Assembly (NCBI RefSeq): GCF_003583925.1
Contig: NZ_QYCN01000017.1
Coordinates: 35,995-90,637 of the forward strand
DNA: 54,643 nt
Direction of reading: 5' to 3'
Origin: Hymenobacter rubripertinctus
Lineage (GTDB): Bacteria; Bacteroidota; Bacteroidia; Cytophagales; Hymenobacteraceae
The position numbers and the translations under genes are program-made. Shown here piece after piece: positions 51,992 through 54,643 of this stretch (the first letter of the stretch is position 1; every line of letters begins with the position of its first letter). The notes beneath the pieces were generated by a model, which was not told where the DNA came from, did no database searches, and saw only the letters and a list, made by a program, of their open reading frames with translations.

Positions 51992-52900
51992 TCAGAAGTA
52001 CCCGTTCCGCTTCCGGTCTTCCATGCCGGCTTCCGAGATGTTGTCGTCGAGGCGGGTGGCGCCCCGCTCGCTTACTTTGGCCAGCAGCAGGTCCTGGATG
52101 ATGTCTTCCACGGTGCGGGCGTCGCTTTCCACGGCGGCGGTGCAGGTGGAGTCGCCCACGGTGCGGAAGCGCACCTGCCGGGTCACGATTTCGTCCTCGG
52201 CACCGAGCTGGAGGTGTTCGGAGAGGCCCAGCAGCTGGCCCGAGGGCAGCACCACGCAGGTGCGCTCGTGGCCGAAGTAGATGTCGGGCAGGGCAATATT
52301 TTCGCGCTGAATGTAGCGCCACACGTCCAGCTCCGTCCAGTTAGAAATGGGGAACACGCGCACGTTTTCGCCCTTCTGAATGCGGCCGTTGTAGATGTTC
52401 CACAGCTCGGGCCGCTGGCGCTTGGGGTCCCACTGGCCAAACTCGTCGCGCACCGAGAAGATGCGCTCCTTGGCCCGGGCCTTCTCCTCGTCGCGGCGCG
52501 CGCCCCCAATACAGGCATCGAACTCGAACTCCTCAATCACCTCCAGCAACGTGTAGGTTTGCAGCGGATTCCGGCTCGGGAACTTGCCGCCCGGCTCGCG
52601 CAAACTCTGCCGCTTAATGGTGTCCTCCACTTTGCGCACGATGAGCTTCTCGCCCAGTTGGGCGGCCAGCAGGTCGCGGTAGGCCAGTACTTCGGGGAAG
52701 TTGTGGCCGGTATCCACGTGCACCAGCGGGAAGGGGAAGCGGCCGGGGCGGAAAGCCTTTTCGGCCAGGCGCGTGAGCACAATGGAATCCTTGCCGCCCG
52801 AAAACAGCAGGGCCGGCCGCTCAAACTGCCCCGCTACCTCCCGCAGGATGTGGATGGCTTCGGCTTCCAGCCGGTCGAGGTAATCGAAAGGGATACTCAT
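51992..52900 (-). CDS. cysD: Sulfate adenylyltransferase subunit 2
   Basis: A 302-residue ATP-sulfurylase of the PP-loop type. LLFSGGKDSIVLTRLAEKAF (about 34-53) is the PP-loop and HVDTGHNFPEVLAYRDLL follows. FDACIGGARRDEEKARAKERI and the end RKRNGYF are standard. With CysN it makes APS from sulfate and ATP. ATG 52898-52900 gives MSIPFDYLDRLEAEAIHIL; the longer frame would translate the repeat. No sulfate permease is nearby except the TSUP fusion. Confidence 0.95.
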   Translation of the reverse strand: MSIPFDYLDRLEAEAIHILREVAGQFERPALLFSGGKDSIVLTRLAEKAFRPGRFPFPLVHVDTGHNFPEVLAYRDLLAAQLGEKLIVRKVEDTIKRQSLREPGGKFPSRNPLQTYTLLEVIEEFEFDACIGGARRDEEKARAKERIFSVRDEFGQWDPKRQRPELWNIYNGRIQKGENVRVFPISNWTELDVWRYIQRENIALPDIYFGHERTCVVLPSGQLLGLSEHLQLGAEDEIVTRQVRFRTVGDSTCTAAVESDARTVEDIIQDLLLAKVSERGATRLDDNISEAGMEDRKRNGYF

Positions 52901-52929
52901 ATGGGTTCTGGATTTCAGTTCAGGTTTGA

Positions 52930-53112
52930 CTGTCATCCTGAGCATGTCGCGCATCAAGCGAGGACGAAGGATCCTATCAGGTTTGCACGACAACCGGGCG
53001 ACGATATTTTCCGCAGAGGTTCGCAGAGGAATGCGCTGAGGTTCGCAAAGTCCGTTGGGGCGTGAGAAGGCCCTTCGTCCTCGCTTGATGCGCGACATGC
53101 TCAGGATGACAG
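52930..53112. repeat. Perfect 41-base inverted repeat, TCATCCTGAGC type, supplying the cysH stop
   Basis: Arms 52930-52970 and 53072-53112 are exactly complementary and include GTCGCGCATCAAGCGAGGAC. The interior carries GCAGAGGTTCGCAGAGGAATG. The cysH stop (53101-53103) is inside the right arm, which encodes the last two Ser of CysH. Confidence 0.93.
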
Positions 53113-53886
53113 GTTTGTTATTGACTCCACTACCGGGTCGGGCCCATCGTGGTGCGGGGCGGTGGCGTGCAGGCCGCACTCCTTGGCCGAGAGGTCTTCC
53201 CACCACCAGCGGCCGGCCCGGAAATCCTCGCCGGGCTTAATGGCGCGGGTGCAGGGGGCGCACCCAATGCTCACAAAACCCTGCTGGTGCAGTGGGTTAA
53301 CCGGAATTCCCCCGGCCTGCACAAAAGCCAGGGCCTGCTCCCAGGTCCAGTCGAAGAGCGGGTGCACCTTCACCAGGTTGTGGGCCGCATCCCACTCCAG
53401 CGGGTCCATGGTCTGGCGGTTCTGGGATTGTTCGGCCCGGATGCCGGTCACCCAGGCCCCGCGCCCGGCCAGAGCCCGGTTCAGGGGCTCTACCTTGCGA
53501 ATGCGGCAGCACTCCTGGCGGTTCTCCACACTCTCGTAGAAGGAGTTAGGGCCTTTGTGCAGGAGCAGGTTTTCGAGGGTTTCGCGCTGGGGAGCGTACA
53601 CCGCAATGGGCTTGCCGTACCGGAGCAGGGTCTTGTTCCAGGTAGCATAGGTTTCCTGGAAGTTGCGGCCCGTATCGAGGGTGAATACTTCAATGGGCAG
53701 GTCGTGGGCAAAAATCAGGTGACTGATGATCTGGTCTTCCAGCCCGAAGGAGGTGGAAAAAACGGCCTGGCCAGGGAAGGTTTCGGCTACCAGGCGCAGG
53801 CGTTCCAGGGCCGGGGCGGCCACCAGGCGGGGGCGCAGCTCGTCCAGCAAAGCATGAACGGCCGGCGCAGCGTCAGCTACGGACAT
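53101..53886 (-). CDS. cysH: Adenylyl-sulfate (APS) reductase, iron-sulfur type
   Basis: A 261-residue enzyme reducing APS to sulfite. VFSTSFGLEDQIISHLIFA is the PP-loop-like start, VFTLDTGRNFQETYATW follows, and the 4Fe-4S ligands are ECCRIRKVEPL (about 131) and GCAPCTRAI (about 214). These mark the APS-using type rather than the PAPS type, which fits the lack of a CysC kinase here. The C-terminus ends KECGLHATAPHHDG, with the redox Cys, then an added tail. The ATG is at 53884-53886. First gene behind the riboswitch. Confidence 0.94.
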   Translation of the reverse strand: MSVADAAPAVHALLDELRPRLVAAPALERLRLVAETFPGQAVFSTSFGLEDQIISHLIFAHDLPIEVFTLDTGRNFQETYATWNKTLLRYGKPIAVYAPQRETLENLLLHKGPNSFYESVENRQECCRIRKVEPLNRALAGRGAWVTGIRAEQSQNRQTMDPLEWDAAHNLVKVHPLFDWTWEQALAFVQAGGIPVNPLHQQGFVSIGCAPCTRAIKPGEDFRAGRWWWEDLSAKECGLHATAPHHDGPDPVVESITNLSS

Positions 53887-54199
53887 AACAGGAAGGGGGA
53901 GGAGGAAGCGGACCCCACGCGGGGGCCAGGCATTCCGGCCAGGGGATGGTCCCGGGGGAGGAGCCGGAGTGCCTAAGGCAACCCCCGGACCCGCGCGGCG
54001 GGACGAGAAAACTCGGGGGTACCTACCCGACTATCCGCCCGTCAGGCGTCAGTCAGCTGGTAGCAACACCCGAACCAGGAACAAAAAGGTTCGTGCCTAC
54101 TTGCAACAACAGCCCATGCCCGGCATACCACAACAGCCATGCTGTACAGCACAGAGGGTAGCAGAAACGGCGGCGAAGTTGGGGGAGCGGTGCACGGTT
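53887..54199 (-). other. Leader between riboswitch and cysH
   Basis: About 310 bases of untranslated leader on minus with no gene. It is rich in GC hairpins around 53935-54010 (CCGGGGG/CCCCCGG types) that could form an expression platform. No peptide gene is evident. Confidence 0.6.
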
Positions 54200-54301
54200 G
54201 TTGTTTTTATATGGTCAGGACTTGGCACCGTTGCGGATTTTCCGCTGGTTGCCGGCGTTTCGTCGAGCCTGTCTCTCCGCGCCTCTTTATAAAAACAATC
54301 C
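54200..54301 (-). promoter_or_regulatory. SAM-I (S-box) riboswitch, minus-strand copy
   Basis: On minus, GATTGTTTTTATAAAGAGGC opens P1; GAGAGACAGGCTCGACGAAACG leads to CCGGCAACC; and CGGTGCCAAGTCCTGACC then TATAAAAACAA closes P1. It has the same core, P1 and flanks as the plus-strand copy at 41264. It should shut the sulfate-assimilation genes when SAM is plentiful. Confidence 0.9.
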
Positions 54302-54326
54302 TTTGTGGGGTAAAGAATTGGTGCCC

Positions 54327-54359
54327 CAAAGGTAAGGGGCGAAATTTTACACTTCCAAA
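54327..54359 (-). promoter_or_regulatory. Promoter of the sulfur cluster
   Basis: On minus, TTTG (54356-54359), 21 bases, TACCTTTG (54327-54334): a full consensus Bacteroidota promoter. Confidence 0.82.
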
Positions 54360-54602
54360 TAGTGGCTTCTTTTGATAAGGTAGGCCATGGTGGAAAAGTA
54401 TAAAATCATGAGTTTCTATCTGCCGTGGTTGCTGTTGCCTCTCTATTATCGTATTTCTTGTTGGGATATATATAAGATATTGATAAAAAGAGCATTAAAG
54501 AATAAAGTATGCTGATTTATCGAGCTGAAAGACACTGTTTGTAAAAACAAGATAATCGATCCTGATAAAAAAAGTCATATAAAATTTAGACTAAAAATGT
54601 TC
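54360..54602. other. AT-rich segment at the window end
   Basis: About 240 bases of clearly AT-rich sequence in an otherwise GC-rich region. Apart from the possible small peptide, no gene is supported. It may be an upstream regulatory region or the edge of transferred DNA. Confidence 0.6.
54387..54515 (+). CDS. Possible 42-residue hydrophobic peptide
   Basis: ATG 54387 to TGA 54513-54515 encodes a small protein with a Trp/Leu/Tyr-rich membrane-like segment (SFYLPWLLLPLYYRI) and a basic end (KILIKRALKNK). It lies in the AT-rich stretch that differs from the rest of the window. No ribosome site or homology is visible. It could be chance. Confidence 0.25.
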   Translation: MVEKYKIMSFYLPWLLLPLYYRISCWDIYKILIKRALKNKVC

Positions 54603-54643
54603 TGCAGGGAAGCGTTTTACCCCGCAAACTACCACGCCCCGGC

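Overview
The window is GC-rich and looks like a chromosomal segment from a Bacteroidota species of the Cytophagales/Hymenobacter type. The evidence is a type IX secretion C-terminal sorting domain, a PID-CTERM-like small protein, TAnnTTTG promoter boxes with a TTG or TTTG box 19-21 bases upstream, GTG and TTG starts, and Bacteroidota-type genes throughout. No insertion sequence, phage, CRISPR array or replication origin is visible.

Region by region. 1-11000 is an envelope polysaccharide region: a truncated family 2 glycosyltransferase, a peptide-type ABC permease, a SpoIIE-type phosphatase, an O-antigen polymerase/ligase with a Wzz-like chain-length protein, a flippase, a GT4 glycosyltransferase, a polysaccharide deacetylase and a second GT2. 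11000-16000 holds a GH3 beta-glucosidase, TatD hydrolase, asparaginase and tRNA-Ser. 16000-22000 holds a frameshifted small periplasmic protein, a PID-CTERM-like protein and a 1196-residue secreted protein. 22000-25300 holds MOSC and membrane proteins and an iron-linked group: a VIT-type transporter, Dps, and a low-affinity iron permease interrupted by an amber codon. 25500-31200 has tRNA-Leu, guaA, two tandem paralogous secreted proteins, SRP RNA, a transaldolase-family enzyme and ftsE. 31200-41000 is a mixed housekeeping and envelope stretch.

41226-54335 is a sulfur island. Two closely similar SAM-I (S-box) riboswitches sit at its two ends and face inward. The plus-strand copy leads to an APC amino-acid permease. 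The minus-strand copy leads to cysH, cysD, cysN, cobA, cysJ, a DUF2490 gene, cysI and a gene fusing a siroheme-synthase dehydrogenase domain to a TauE/SafE transporter. The two units converge on strong hairpins near 43106-43315.

The most unusual feature of the window is its intergenic DNA. Many spacers are filled almost edge to edge by inverted repeats, often perfect, with arms of 25-41 bases built from a few different sequence 'words': TCACC-type, TCATCCTGAGC-type, GTCATTCCGA-type, CAACTGACAA-type, AAAATTAAAA-type, GCTTGAAGCTTG-type and others. Their ends lie within about 0-12 bases of start or stop codons, and several supply the stop codon itself.

All calls come from reading the sequence; no database search was run.
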